Assembly (NCBI RefSeq): GCF_007109225.1
Contig: NZ_VJZK01000001.1
Coordinates: 888,731 to 952,730, forward strand
Length of the DNA stretch: 64,000 nucleotides
Direction: 5' to 3'
Source of the DNA: Flavobacterium sp. GT3R68
GTDB lineage: Bacteria; Bacteroidota; Bacteroidia; Flavobacteriales; Flavobacteriaceae
Shown: positions 46,229-54,346 of the stretch, one piece after another
Layout of the letters: the number at the start of each line of letters is the position of its first letter
How positions within the stretch are numbered: position 1 is the stretch's first letter
Position numbers and translations under genes: made by a program
The notes under the pieces: model-generated
The model's database searches: none
Told to the model about the DNA's origin: nothing
The model's input: only the letters and a program-made list of their open reading frames with translations

Positions 46229-47947
46229 ATGAAAAAAATATTCCTTTTATTATTAGCTTTTGTCCTCATATTATCATGTTCAGCAGACGACGCTGCAAAT
46301 TCTATAGACCAAAACGGTGGTGAGATTTTTCGTTCTCAAGTAGTGACTGTTACTATGAGCAGTGTAACTTTATTGGATAATGAATACCAAGGAACTCTGG
46401 ATGGAGCTGCCATTACTTTAACGAAATCTGAAGATAGCAAATTATTATTTTTAGTACCTTATGCTACAACAATTGGATTACATGATTTAGTAATCCCTTC
46501 ATTAGATAATGCTACCATTCATTATGATGTTAAAAACACAGTGCTTTCTGAAACACCTGAAGTAACAATGGCGCCGTTTCTGGCCAATCTTAATACGTTT
46601 TCGCAGACCCTTGATGCTTCTCCTGAAGCCGCGGCTGTGCAGCATACAATCGACAGTTTCAACGCCGTCTTCACCAATGCAAGTGCGGAGGATAAAACCA
46701 CGATGGCCATTTTATACAAATCCAATAACGCTATTTTCAATGACTTGATCCTAAACGATTTCAGCTCCGTTACCGACAGAACCATCGATCCTAACGATGT
46801 GGTGACTTTAGCAAAGCATTCCGCTGCCGTCTATCTGATGGCCGCCGGAGCCATAGTCGCTATTGCCGAGCCAACCAAGATTGGCGTTGTGGTAGGCGGG
46901 GTATTGGTTGCTGTCGGGGCTTACAAGGCAAGGGCCTATTTCCTCGTGCTGCTCGAAAGGAAGCTAAACTGCATTAACCTAAGCCTCAACGGTCTTTTCG
47001 GGAACAATGACCGAAATGCCACCGCTACGGCACTGACTTTCCAGAACCAAGTATCGAGCATAATTCCCTTCAATACTGTTGACCGCGGACTCATCGCCGC
47101 TGACAGCGGCAAGACCCAGCCCGGAGCAGTCTCCTTCTTTAAGGTATATAACCGCTACAATTACTTCGTCAATAAATTGAACAGCATCATCATTTGGGTC
47201 AACAACAATATTGCCTTTGCTGATTTCAGGACCATTCCCACCGAGCAACTGGCCGTGACTAACCCCTTGGTAAATACCCAGGCCGGTATAACCAGCTTCA
47301 GCCATTTCACCTTCTCGGTGAACCACCCGGACCTTGTGCTGCAAAGCGTTTATCCTATCAACGGCTCGTTAGACATTAAGATTAATTTTGTTAATACCCC
47401 TGCCACAGTGCCTGTCGAATCATTTTTGTATTACAGCTACAACGACTCCTTCAGCAGCTTTTCGGGCAAAATACCCATCACTGTGATTCCTACCTTTATG
47501 CTTATCGGGACTTGGAACCTCGAATCATATGGAGGCGTGCCTTTGGGCACTAATGCCGTTGCCGATTATTATGTAAACTGTAGTCCGATGATTGTAAGGA
47601 CTTACATCGCATATGTCAGTGAGACTCTTACTTTCAACGGTGCATATTCAGGTACTATGACCAGCCAGAATTCGAGGATAAAGACTGATACGCGCGTTTT
47701 TGCCGGGTCTGACTGCATTCTTACTATGGATTATCCCGACGAGATGACTCCATTGTCCTCTAGTAGCAATGTTTCTTTTACATTAAATCAGAGAACATTG
47801 AAAACCGTCGGTATTTCTGAGGATTATTTCCACGACATGCGCATTATATCCCCAAATAAAATCGGGATTACATACCACTACGGGTGGGAAATTTCCTTTC
47901 CTCTATCACCCGTTTTCGCAGGCGAATTTATATACGTGAGACAATAA
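46229..47947 (+). CDS. Lipoprotein of unknown function with a compositional break
   Basis: This 572-residue protein is not recognised as a whole. It has a lipoprotein signal (MKKIFLLLLAFVLILSC, lipidated Cys17) followed by SADD, which resembles acidic surface-export signals of Bacteroidetes lipoproteins. A hydrophobic pair of segments lies near residues 195-230. The last 150 residues begin with LIGTWNLESYGG, which looks like a lipocalin-type domain. Base composition changes inside the gene: 46441-46500 has 16 G/C in 60, while 46861-46920 has 35 in 60, and codons such as CTG, GCC, AAG and GGC dominate from about 46570. This suggests acquired DNA, perhaps a new body joined to a native signal sequence. 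Confidence 0.8.
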   Translation: MKKIFLLLLAFVLILSCSADDAANSIDQNGGEIFRSQVVTVTMSSVTLLDNEYQGTLDGAAITLTKSEDSKLLFLVPYATTIGLHDLVIPSLDNATIHYDVKNTVLSETPEVTMAPFLANLNTFSQTLDASPEAAAVQHTIDSFNAVFTNASAEDKTTMAILYKSNNAIFNDLILNDFSSVTDRTIDPNDVVTLAKHSAAVYLMAAGAIVAIAEPTKIGVVVGGVLVAVGAYKARAYFLVLLERKLNCINLSLNGLFGNNDRNATATALTFQNQVSSIIPFNTVDRGLIAADSGKTQPGAVSFFKVYNRYNYFVNKLNSIIIWVNNNIAFADFRTIPTEQLAVTNPLVNTQAGITSFSHFTFSVNHPDLVLQSVYPINGSLDIKINFVNTPATVPVESFLYYSYNDSFSSFSGKIPITVIPTFMLIGTWNLESYGGVPLGTNAVADYYVNCSPMIVRTYIAYVSETLTFNGAYSGTMTSQNSRIKTDTRVFAGSDCILTMDYPDEMTPLSSSSNVSFTLNQRTLKTVGISEDYFHDMRIISPNKIGITYHYGWEISFPLSPVFAGEFIYVRQ

Positions 47948-47954
47948 AACGACT

Positions 47955-48008
47955 ACCTCTTAAAGGGATATATATAATACTATTATCGATGTTCGGTAAG
48001 AGGTCTTT
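47955..48008 (+). terminator. Weak terminator after the odd lipoprotein gene
   Basis: Stem ACCTCTTA/TAAGAGGT (47955-47962 with 47997-48004) with a long 34-nt loop, followed by CTTTTA. The loop is long, so this is a tentative call. Confidence 0.4.
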
Positions 48009-48141
48009 TATGTATATCCCAGAAATCGAACCTAACTAAATAGAGGGTTCTACAGTGGTTGATAAATATAATTTTAGAATCTTTGTAGTTCTCCCCAAAC
48101 GCCCGGATTTAAAATCAATGCCTGCAAAAAATAATTAAACA

Positions 48142-48172
48142 AAAAGCAACTCGAGAGGGTTGCTTTTGTTTT
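48142..48172 (+). terminator. Orphan terminator upstream of pdhB
   Basis: Perfect 9-bp stem AAAAGCAAC/GTTGCTTTT (48142-48150 with 48159-48167, 8-nt loop) followed by GTTTTA. No coding sequence ends just before it. Confidence 0.65.
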
Positions 48173-48277
48173 ATGTAAATGATCTCAACCTTTTTAAAAT
48201 CCTTGATAAGCAGAATCTCAAAATAAGGTATTTAACAACTTTAAATATAATTTACATCATAAGTGATTTAAAATAAT

Positions 48278-48285
48278 TATTTTTG
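48278..48285 (+). promoter_or_regulatory. Probable -7 element of pdhB
   Basis: TATTTTTG matches TAnnTTTG and lies 33 bp before the pdhB ATG. No TTG was found at the usual -33 position. Confidence 0.4.
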
Positions 48286-48317
48286 CTTTTCAAAATTACA
48301 GAGATACATAAAAAGAT

Positions 48318-49295
48318 ATGAGAACGATACAATTTAGAGAGGCAATTTGCGAAGCGATGAGTGAAGAAATGCGTCGTGATGAGTCCGTATATTTAATGGG
48401 TGAAGAAGTGGCTGAATACAATGGAGCTTACAAAGCTTCCAAAGGAATGCTGGACGAATTCGGCCCGAAAAGAGTCATTGACACACCGATTGCTGAACTT
48501 GGTTTTGCAGGAATTGCGGTGGGTTCTGCGATGAATGGCTGTCGCCCGATTGTGGAATACATGACTTTCAACTTCTCTTTAGTAGGTATCGATCAGATTA
48601 TCAATAACGCGGCAAAAATGCGTCAGATGTCAGCCGGACAGTTCCCTATGCCAATGGTCTTCAGGGGGCCTACAGCTTCTGCCGGACAACTAGGTGCAAC
48701 ACACTCTCAGGCATTCGAAAACTGGTTTGCTAACACGCCAGGACTGAAAGTAGTGGTGCCGTCTACTGTTTATGATGCGAAAGGATTGCTAAAAGCAGCT
48801 ATCCGTGATAATGATCCTGTGATTTTCATGGAATCAGAACAAATGTATGGCGACAAAGGGGAGGTGCCGGATGGCGATTACATCATTCCAATTGGTGTTG
48901 CCGATATCAAACGTGCCGGAACAGATGTAACCATTGTTACTTTTGGAAAAATTATCAAAGAAGCGCATCACGCTGCTGACGAATTGGCAAAAGAAGGAAT
49001 CTCCTGCGAAATTATCGATTTGAGAACCGTTCGTCCTATGGATTATGATACGATTTTGACTTCAGTAAAAAAAACCAATCGTTTGGTAGTATTGGAAGAA
49101 GCGTGGCCATTTGCCAGTGTGGCTTCCGAAATTACATATATCGTTCAGGAACGTGCTTTTGATTTCCTGGATGCTCCAATCCAAAGAATTACGACTGCCG
49201 ATACGCCTGCGCCTTATTCTCCTACATTATTGAAAGAATGGCTTCCAAATGCAAATGACGTTATAAAAGCAGTTAAAAAAGTAATGTATAAATAA
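48318..49295 (+). CDS. pdhB: Pyruvate dehydrogenase E1 component, beta subunit
   Basis: This 325-residue subunit forms the thiamine-diphosphate E1 heterotetramer that decarboxylates pyruvate. Family regions are MGEEVAEYNGAYKASKGM (about 22-39), RVIDTPIAELGFAGIAVG, EYMTFNFSLVGIDQIINNAAK, LGATHSQAFENWFANTPGLK (the last in two pieces: LGATHSQAFENW and ANTPGLKV), and the C-terminal transketolase domain with VLEEAWPFASVASEI. The alpha subunit and E2 are not in the window. A terminator follows directly. Confidence 0.94.
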   Translation: MRTIQFREAICEAMSEEMRRDESVYLMGEEVAEYNGAYKASKGMLDEFGPKRVIDTPIAELGFAGIAVGSAMNGCRPIVEYMTFNFSLVGIDQIINNAAKMRQMSAGQFPMPMVFRGPTASAGQLGATHSQAFENWFANTPGLKVVVPSTVYDAKGLLKAAIRDNDPVIFMESEQMYGDKGEVPDGDYIIPIGVADIKRAGTDVTIVTFGKIIKEAHHAADELAKEGISCEIIDLRTVRPMDYDTILTSVKKTNRLVVLEEAWPFASVASEITYIVQERAFDFLDAPIQRITTADTPAPYSPTLLKEWLPNANDVIKAVKKVMYK

Positions 49296-49321
49296 TCGGA
49301 TATTTAAATTAACTATATTTG

Positions 49322-49360
49322 AAACTTCATCAAAAATTTTCTGATGGAGTTTTTTTTTTT
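49322..49360 (+). terminator. Terminator of pdhB
   Basis: Stem AAACTTCATCA/TGATGGAGTTT (one GT pair) with a T-run of ten or more. The T-run ends 5 bp before the next start codon at 49366. Confidence 0.85.
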
Positions 49361-49365
49361 GACTT

Positions 49366-51864
49366 ATGAAAAAGAAATTATTTTTTTGCCTGTTTTTTAT
49401 CATTGGGTTATCGAATGTACTTTGCTCCCAGACTAAAGTAAGCGGTATGGTTGTTGACAATAGCAATCAGCCCGTGCCTTATGCGAACGTAGTTTTCAAA
49501 GGATCCACCGAAGGAATTGTGACCAATGAAGACGGTCGTTTTTATATTGAATCGCCAAAAACATATACCGCTGTAATTGTTTCTTTTGCAGGTTTTGATA
49601 CGAAAGAAGTGCCTTTGCCTAAAGCAGTCAACTATGATTTTATCATTAAAATCAACGATGGTGAAAAACTGAAGGAAGTCGTTATATTCTCCGGAAAAAC
49701 ATCGAAGAAAAACAATCCGGCCCTTGATATCCTTCGTAAAATCTGGGAAAGAAAACGCAAAAACGGACTTCGTATGTTCAACCAGTATCAGATGGATAAA
49801 TACGAAAAGGTAGAATTCGATATGAATACCATCGATAGTGCTTATATGAAAAGTAAACTTTTCAAAGGGATGGAGTTTATTTTCAAACAGGTAGATACTT
49901 CGGATGTTACCGGGAAAACCTATTTGCCGATCTTTATAAATGAGGCACTTTCGAATGTCTATGGTGATAATGTAAAAAATAAAGTCAAAGAAATTTTAAA
50001 GGCCAATAAAAATTCGGGTTTTAGTTCCAATCAGCAGATTATTGCTTTTGTAAAAGATCTTTATAATGAATATGATATTTATAACAATTATCTGACGTTT
50101 TACGATAAAACCTTTACCAGCCCGTTGTCAAAAACAGGTATTGACGTTTATAATTATGTATTGCGTGACAGTTCTTTCATTGATAAAAAATGGTGTTATA
50201 ATATCGTTTTCTATCCAAGACGAAAAAATGAGCTGACTTTCAAGGGTGATTTCTGGGTGAATGACACCACTTTCGCGATCAAAAATATCAGTATGGCGGT
50301 GACCAAAAGCGCCAACATCAACTGGGTGAAAGACATTTATATAGAACAGGAATTTGAAGTGCTGAACGATTCGGTTTTCCTTTTGAAGCGAGACTATATG
50401 ATGACCGATTTTGCTTTTAACAAAAAAGAAAAATCAAGAGGTTTGTACGGAAAGAGAACTACTCTTTTTCAAAATCATAAGTTTAACATCCAAAAACCCG
50501 AGAATTTTTACAAAGCAGAAGTTAATAATCAGGACGCAACTGCTTACGAGCGTTCCAACGAATTCTGGGCAGAAAACCGATTTGAAAAGCTGAATAAAAA
50601 TGAGGCCGGCGTTTATAAAATGCTTGATACACTTCAGACCAATAAGAAATTCAGACAGATTTTCGACTTAGTGACTATTCTTGGAAGTGGCTATATTCCA
50701 AAAGGGCATTTTGATTATGGACCCATTTTTTCCACTTTTGGCACCAATGAAGTCGAAGGTCTCCGATTGCGTGCTGGAGGAAGGACGTATTTTGGAATGA
50801 ATGACCTATGGCGTGTGCAAGGATATACCGCCTATGGATTTAAAGACGACAAATTCAAATACGGATTTTCGGGAAAATGGCTGATCGATAAAAAAAACCG
50901 AATCATGATTGCCGGTGGGAACCGAAGGGATATTGAACAGATCGGAGCGGCATTGACCACCACAAATGATGTACTGGGACGAAGTTTCGCCTCGTCGGCA
51001 CTTTTCACCACCGGTAGCAACGGGAAATTAACGAATATCAATCTGACATCGTTCTCGATAGAAATCGAACCGTTCAAAAATTTCACGGTGCAAACCGGCT
51101 ATTCGTATCGAACTTTAGCTTCTGCATCATCCACATTTAGTCTGGATTATTATAAAGTCTTGCCGGATGCATTAGGAAATGGCGGCGTGGTCGAAAGCGA
51201 AGTCAAACAGTCCGAACTGAACCTGCAGATTGATTATACGCCGGGTAGAAAAGCCATTGGTTATGGTGTCGAAAGATCGTATGTCGACAGTCCGTATTCC
51301 CGAATTTTCGTCAATTACAGTCTTGGGGTTAAAGGATTGGCCGATAGTGATTTCGATTATAAAAAATTACAGTTGTACTACAAAAAACCGTTTCTTATTG
51401 GTGGGGTAGGCCGACTCAACGCAATTGTAGAACTCGGTAAAACTTATGGTGATGTGCCTTTGGGATTATTAAGTATCGTTCCCGGAAATCAAACGTATTT
51501 CACGATAGAAAACACGTTCAACTTATTGGATTTCTATGAATTTGAAACCGATCAATACGCAACGTTCCAGTTGGAGCATAATTTTGGCGGAAGGATTTTC
51601 TCCCGAATTCCGTTCCTTCGAAAACTGAACTGGAGAGAAACCATCGGCGTTAAAGGAGTATACGGAAACATCACCGACAGCAATCGGGCGCTGAATGCAT
51701 CCGGACTGGTTTATCGCGCACCCGAAGATGGCTATTGGGAATACAATGCCGGAATCGGGAACATCTTTAAAGTATTCAAAATCGAATTCAGCTGGAGAGG
51801 GAGTTACATCACACCTGAAACGAGAAATTTCGGAATCAAAGGTTCGTTGGGGTTTTATTTCTAA
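49366..51864 (+). CDS. DUF5686/carboxypeptidase-regulatory-like outer membrane protein
   Basis: This 832-residue protein has a signal peptide (about residues 1-21), a carboxypeptidase D regulatory-like beta-sandwich (about 24-105, with VSGMVVDNSNQPVPYANVVF) and a long DUF5686 region that probably ends in an outer-membrane beta-barrel (terminal FGIKGSLGFYF with final Phe). Such proteins are common in Bacteroidetes and their role is unknown; surface or transport functions are plausible. The start codon follows the pdhB terminator by 5 bp, so its own promoter must overlap that terminator or pdhB. It converges on the GT14 gene with a 4-bp overlap. Confidence 0.85.
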   Translation: MKKKLFFCLFFIIGLSNVLCSQTKVSGMVVDNSNQPVPYANVVFKGSTEGIVTNEDGRFYIESPKTYTAVIVSFAGFDTKEVPLPKAVNYDFIIKINDGEKLKEVVIFSGKTSKKNNPALDILRKIWERKRKNGLRMFNQYQMDKYEKVEFDMNTIDSAYMKSKLFKGMEFIFKQVDTSDVTGKTYLPIFINEALSNVYGDNVKNKVKEILKANKNSGFSSNQQIIAFVKDLYNEYDIYNNYLTFYDKTFTSPLSKTGIDVYNYVLRDSSFIDKKWCYNIVFYPRRKNELTFKGDFWVNDTTFAIKNISMAVTKSANINWVKDIYIEQEFEVLNDSVFLLKRDYMMTDFAFNKKEKSRGLYGKRTTLFQNHKFNIQKPENFYKAEVNNQDATAYERSNEFWAENRFEKLNKNEAGVYKMLDTLQTNKKFRQIFDLVTILGSGYIPKGHFDYGPIFSTFGTNEVEGLRLRAGGRTYFGMNDLWRVQGYTAYGFKDDKFKYGFSGKWLIDKKNRIMIAGGNRRDIEQIGAALTTTNDVLGRSFASSALFTTGSNGKLTNINLTSFSIEIEPFKNFTVQTGYSYRTLASASSTFSLDYYKVLPDALGNGGVVESEVKQSELNLQIDYTPGRKAIGYGVERSYVDSPYSRIFVNYSLGVKGLADSDFDYKKLQLYYKKPFLIGGVGRLNAIVELGKTYGDVPLGLLSIVPGNQTYFTIENTFNLLDFYEFETDQYATFQLEHNFGGRIFSRIPFLRKLNWRETIGVKGVYGNITDSNRALNASGLVYRAPEDGYWEYNAGIGNIFKVFKIEFSWRGSYITPETRNFGIKGSLGFYF

Positions 51865-52808
51865 ATACTGTCGAGCAGTTCAAATATTTCCTTATCGGTT
51901 TCCAAATCAAATTTTCGTGCATACAGCATGTTGTGCGGTTGTTGTTTTAATTCGGCTAAATCAGACGAAACAAAAGTGACCGGTAGCGGGCAATTTTTCC
52001 GGGACCAATTGGCATAGTGTAGCGAAGGTTTAAATATAATTGTCGGATCATTTTGGCATAACCGCATGATAATCGACTGAAAGAAAATCTCGTCCGGCAA
52101 CAGCGTATACTGATGATGCGCAATGAAATCAGGATTCAGGTCTACAAAATCAATAATCTTATCGACGGTCTCTAATGACAGCGCCCACCATTGCCCACCG
52201 GCATAGGATGGAATGTTTTCATATGGTATCCTTTTGGTAACCAAATGGGAATAAAAAGAGGATTTTGACAATAAACCGGGTCTAAAAAGAAGCACTTTAC
52301 CCAATTTATTAATGGTCTTCAACGTATAAAAATACTTGCTCAGTAACCTCGGAATCAGAACATGGTCTGCTCTTATATCCGAAATATTATATTTATAGAA
52401 CTGTAATTTTTCAACCCATTCCGGAGCGTTTAGTACCTTGTCCAGCGGAGAAATATCGATAAAATCACAGCCGGCATTTTCATCCAGATACGCGTTTATC
52501 TGTTCGTTGGTTTTTATCGGGTAATCCTGCCCGCTCAATAAAATAACAGTACCTTTTCTGGAATCTTTTAATATTTGTCGCAGTGCATTTAGGGTTCCTT
52601 TTACAATTCCGATATCGCCCCAAGTGCCTTTTTCTCTCGGATTTACAAAACTGACATTGGCAAGAGACTCAAAAGCCCTAAACGGTTCAATCTCGATATT
52701 TTTATCCACATGAATATAAAAATGTGATTGCTTGTCAGCAAGCCTTTCAATCAAAAGTTTCAATTGTCCGGGATTTTTATGAGCCAGAATAATATAGCTT
52801 TTTTGCAT
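51861..52808 (-). CDS. GT14-type beta-1,6-N-acetylglucosaminyltransferase-like enzyme
   Basis: This 315-residue protein resembles the core-2/I-branching enzyme family (GT14), which transfers GlcNAc or a related sugar from a UDP-sugar. Seen features are the N-terminal YIILAHKNPGQLKLLIERL, YIHVDKN (about 31-37), LLSGQDYPIKT (about 90-100) and the PDEIFFQSIIM region (about 232-242) with the expected catalytic Glu. No signal peptide or membrane helix is obvious. Bacterial members usually add sugars to cell-surface glycans. It has a perfect consensus promoter 26 bp upstream of its start. Confidence 0.85.
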   Translation of the reverse strand: MQKSYIILAHKNPGQLKLLIERLADKQSHFYIHVDKNIEIEPFRAFESLANVSFVNPREKGTWGDIGIVKGTLNALRQILKDSRKGTVILLSGQDYPIKTNEQINAYLDENAGCDFIDISPLDKVLNAPEWVEKLQFYKYNISDIRADHVLIPRLLSKYFYTLKTINKLGKVLLFRPGLLSKSSFYSHLVTKRIPYENIPSYAGGQWWALSLETVDKIIDFVDLNPDFIAHHQYTLLPDEIFFQSIIMRLCQNDPTIIFKPSLHYANWSRKNCPLPVTFVSSDLAELKQQPHNMLYARKFDLETDKEIFELLDSI

Positions 52809-52833
52809 ATAGGAGGGAGAATGTTATTTTTGC

Positions 52834-52863
52834 CAAAAATAGTTTTATTAAATTGATTGTCAA
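52834..52863 (-). promoter_or_regulatory. Promoter of the GT14 gene
   Basis: Minus strand: TTG (52863-52861), exactly 19-nt spacer, TATTTTTG (52841-52834). This is a full match to the Bacteroidetes vegetative consensus. Confidence 0.7.
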
Positions 52864-52899
52864 ACAATTTATCGGAAGCTGCATAGTTTATTATAATAC

Positions 52900-52933
52900 T
52901 TGAAGCCATTTCCTGCTGTCCGTTATATCTTTG
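52900..52933 (+). promoter_or_regulatory. Possible promoter of the AlkA-like gene
   Basis: TATCTTTG (52926-52933) is a full -7 match; a TTG at 52900-52902 gives a long 23-nt spacer. It is divergent from the GT14 promoter. Confidence 0.45.
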
Positions 52934-52994
52934 CCTGCTTAAAGAAAGCAAGCAAAGGATGCCACTTCCATCAGGGCTACACAAAAACAAAATC

Positions 52995-53597
52995 ATGAAA
53001 CAGGCCATTATCTATCTTTCCGAAAAAGACACCATCTTCAAACAGATTGTGGATATCTACGGAATTCCTGAAATTCCCAAAAGGCCACAGGGCTTTGAAA
53101 CCCTGGTGCTGTTGATATTGGAGCAACAGGTGTCGATTGATTCCGCAAAGGCCTGTTTTGGGAAGCTCAAAACCAAAGTCATCACATTAGTACCGGAAGA
53201 ACTTTCAATATTATCTGAGGAAGAATTCAGGAGCGTCGGCGTCAGTCGTCAAAAAACAACTTATATCAAAGCATTATCCGATGCCATCATCAACCGTACG
53301 ATTGATTTGGAAAACCTCGCATTGAAATCCGCACAGCAAATCCGGGAGGAACTAATCAAAATTAAGGGAATCGGTAACTGGACCATTGATGTCTATCTAA
53401 TGTTCTGTCTTCAGTCACCAGACATCTGTCCCATTGGCGATATTGCAGTAGTTAATACCATCAGGGAACTCTGGGGATTGCAGACCAAGGAAGAGATGAG
53501 TAGCCATGCCGAAAACTGGATGCCGCACCGCTCTGCCGCCACTTTCCTGCTCTGGCATTATTACCTTCAGAAAAGAGGACGAAAAGTATCATATTAG
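52995..53597 (+). CDS. AlkA-like DNA-3-methyladenine glycosylase (HhH-GPD)
   Basis: This 200-residue base-excision repair enzyme should remove alkylated purines from DNA. It belongs to the helix-hairpin-helix GPD superfamily: the hairpin is IKGIGNWTIDVYLMFC (about 127-142) and the catalytic Asp is Asp149 in CPIGDIAV. It lacks the N-terminal domain of E. coli AlkA and resembles the short bacterial form. The frame extends to an ATG at 52959, but MKQAIIYLSEKD at 52995 is the more typical start; both lie downstream of the proposed promoter. Confidence 0.88.
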   Translation: MKQAIIYLSEKDTIFKQIVDIYGIPEIPKRPQGFETLVLLILEQQVSIDSAKACFGKLKTKVITLVPEELSILSEEEFRSVGVSRQKTTYIKALSDAIINRTIDLENLALKSAQQIREELIKIKGIGNWTIDVYLMFCLQSPDICPIGDIAVVNTIRELWGLQTKEEMSSHAENWMPHRSAATFLLWHYYLQKRGRKVSY

Positions 53598-53633
53598 CCA
53601 TTTTGTTTTATTGTTTTTTAAGCGCGATTATTC

Positions 53634-53664
53634 TTGTGTACAACGTGTTTTTAGACTACTTTTG
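53634..53664 (+). promoter_or_regulatory. Promoter of the soluble pyrophosphatase gene
   Basis: TTG (53634-53636), 20-nt spacer, TACTTTTG (53657-53664). Consensus match; leader of about 30 nt to the ATG at 53702. Confidence 0.6.
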
Positions 53665-53701
53665 CACCCGCATAAATTAGAATTAAAGACATAAAAATAA
53701 A

Positions 53702-54232
53702 ATGACTGCAGACAAATTAAAAACATTCGATGTACTGATCGAAATCCCCAGGGGAAGTAGAAACAAATACGAATACGATTTTGAAATAAAAAGAATGCGT
53801 TTTGACAGAATGTTATTCTCCTCCATGATGTATCCTGCTGATTATGGATTCATCCCGGAAACTTTAGCATTGGATGGGGACCCATTAGATGTTTTGGTTT
53901 TGGTAAATGAACCGACTTTCCCTGGTTGTGTAATGGAAGTGAAGCCTATCGGTGTTTTCCATATGGCTGATGATAAAGGTCCCGACGAAAAAGTAATCTG
54001 CGTGCCTGTTTCAGATCCAATCTGGAATAAGCTGGAAGACTTGTCAGATATGAATCCGCATTTGCTAAAAGAAATCGAACATTTCTTCCAGGTATATAAA
54101 GATTTAGAAAACAAAACTGTTGATGTAGGCGGCTGGGGAGATAAAAATGAAGCATATGCTATTTTGAAAGCTTGTACAGAACGTTTTGAACAAATAGAAA
54201 ACAAACCGGAAGGATTATTCAGCATTAAATAA
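53702..54232 (+). CDS. ppa: Soluble inorganic pyrophosphatase (family I)
   Basis: This 176-residue enzyme hydrolyses pyrophosphate in the cytoplasm. The metal-binding signature is D58-G-D60-P-L-D63 (DxDPxD in E. coli Ppa, Asp65/67/70), preceded by MMYPADYGFIPETL. Length equals the E. coli enzyme. It has its own promoter and a strong terminator and is followed 114 bp later by a membrane pyrophosphatase gene on the same strand. Confidence 0.96.
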   Translation: MTADKLKTFDVLIEIPRGSRNKYEYDFEIKRMRFDRMLFSSMMYPADYGFIPETLALDGDPLDVLVLVNEPTFPGCVMEVKPIGVFHMADDKGPDEKVICVPVSDPIWNKLEDLSDMNPHLLKEIEHFFQVYKDLENKTVDVGGWGDKNEAYAILKACTERFEQIENKPEGLFSIK

Positions 54233-54255
54233 TTTTTTTACCCTCGATTTATACT

Positions 54256-54290
54256 AAAAGCAATATTCTATTAAGAATATTGCTTTTTTA
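54256..54290 (+). terminator. Terminator of ppa
   Basis: Perfect 14-bp stem AAAAGCAATATTCT/AGAATATTGCTTTT (54256-54269 with 54274-54287) followed by T. It separates ppa from hppA. Confidence 0.85.
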
Positions 54291-54346
54291 TTTATAGGCG
54301 TTTAGTTACATTTACAAAAAATTAACAAAAACCAAAAATTATTTCT

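Larger units (their letters stand above)
47948..48317. other. Gene-free stretch before pdhB, with orphan terminator
   Basis: About 370 bp without a plausible ORF. It holds the weak hairpin at 47955-48008, a promoter-like TTG...AATCTTTG at 48059-48085, a good terminator at 48142-48172, and a TATTTTTG -7 element at 48278-48285 for pdhB. Confidence 0.55.

Noticed and set aside
46111..48063. Similar short sequences on both sides of the odd lipoprotein gene (around 46113 and 48036, sharing AAATAGAGG)
   Set aside because: The match is short and imperfect, so it is not good evidence for target-site duplication or attachment sites.
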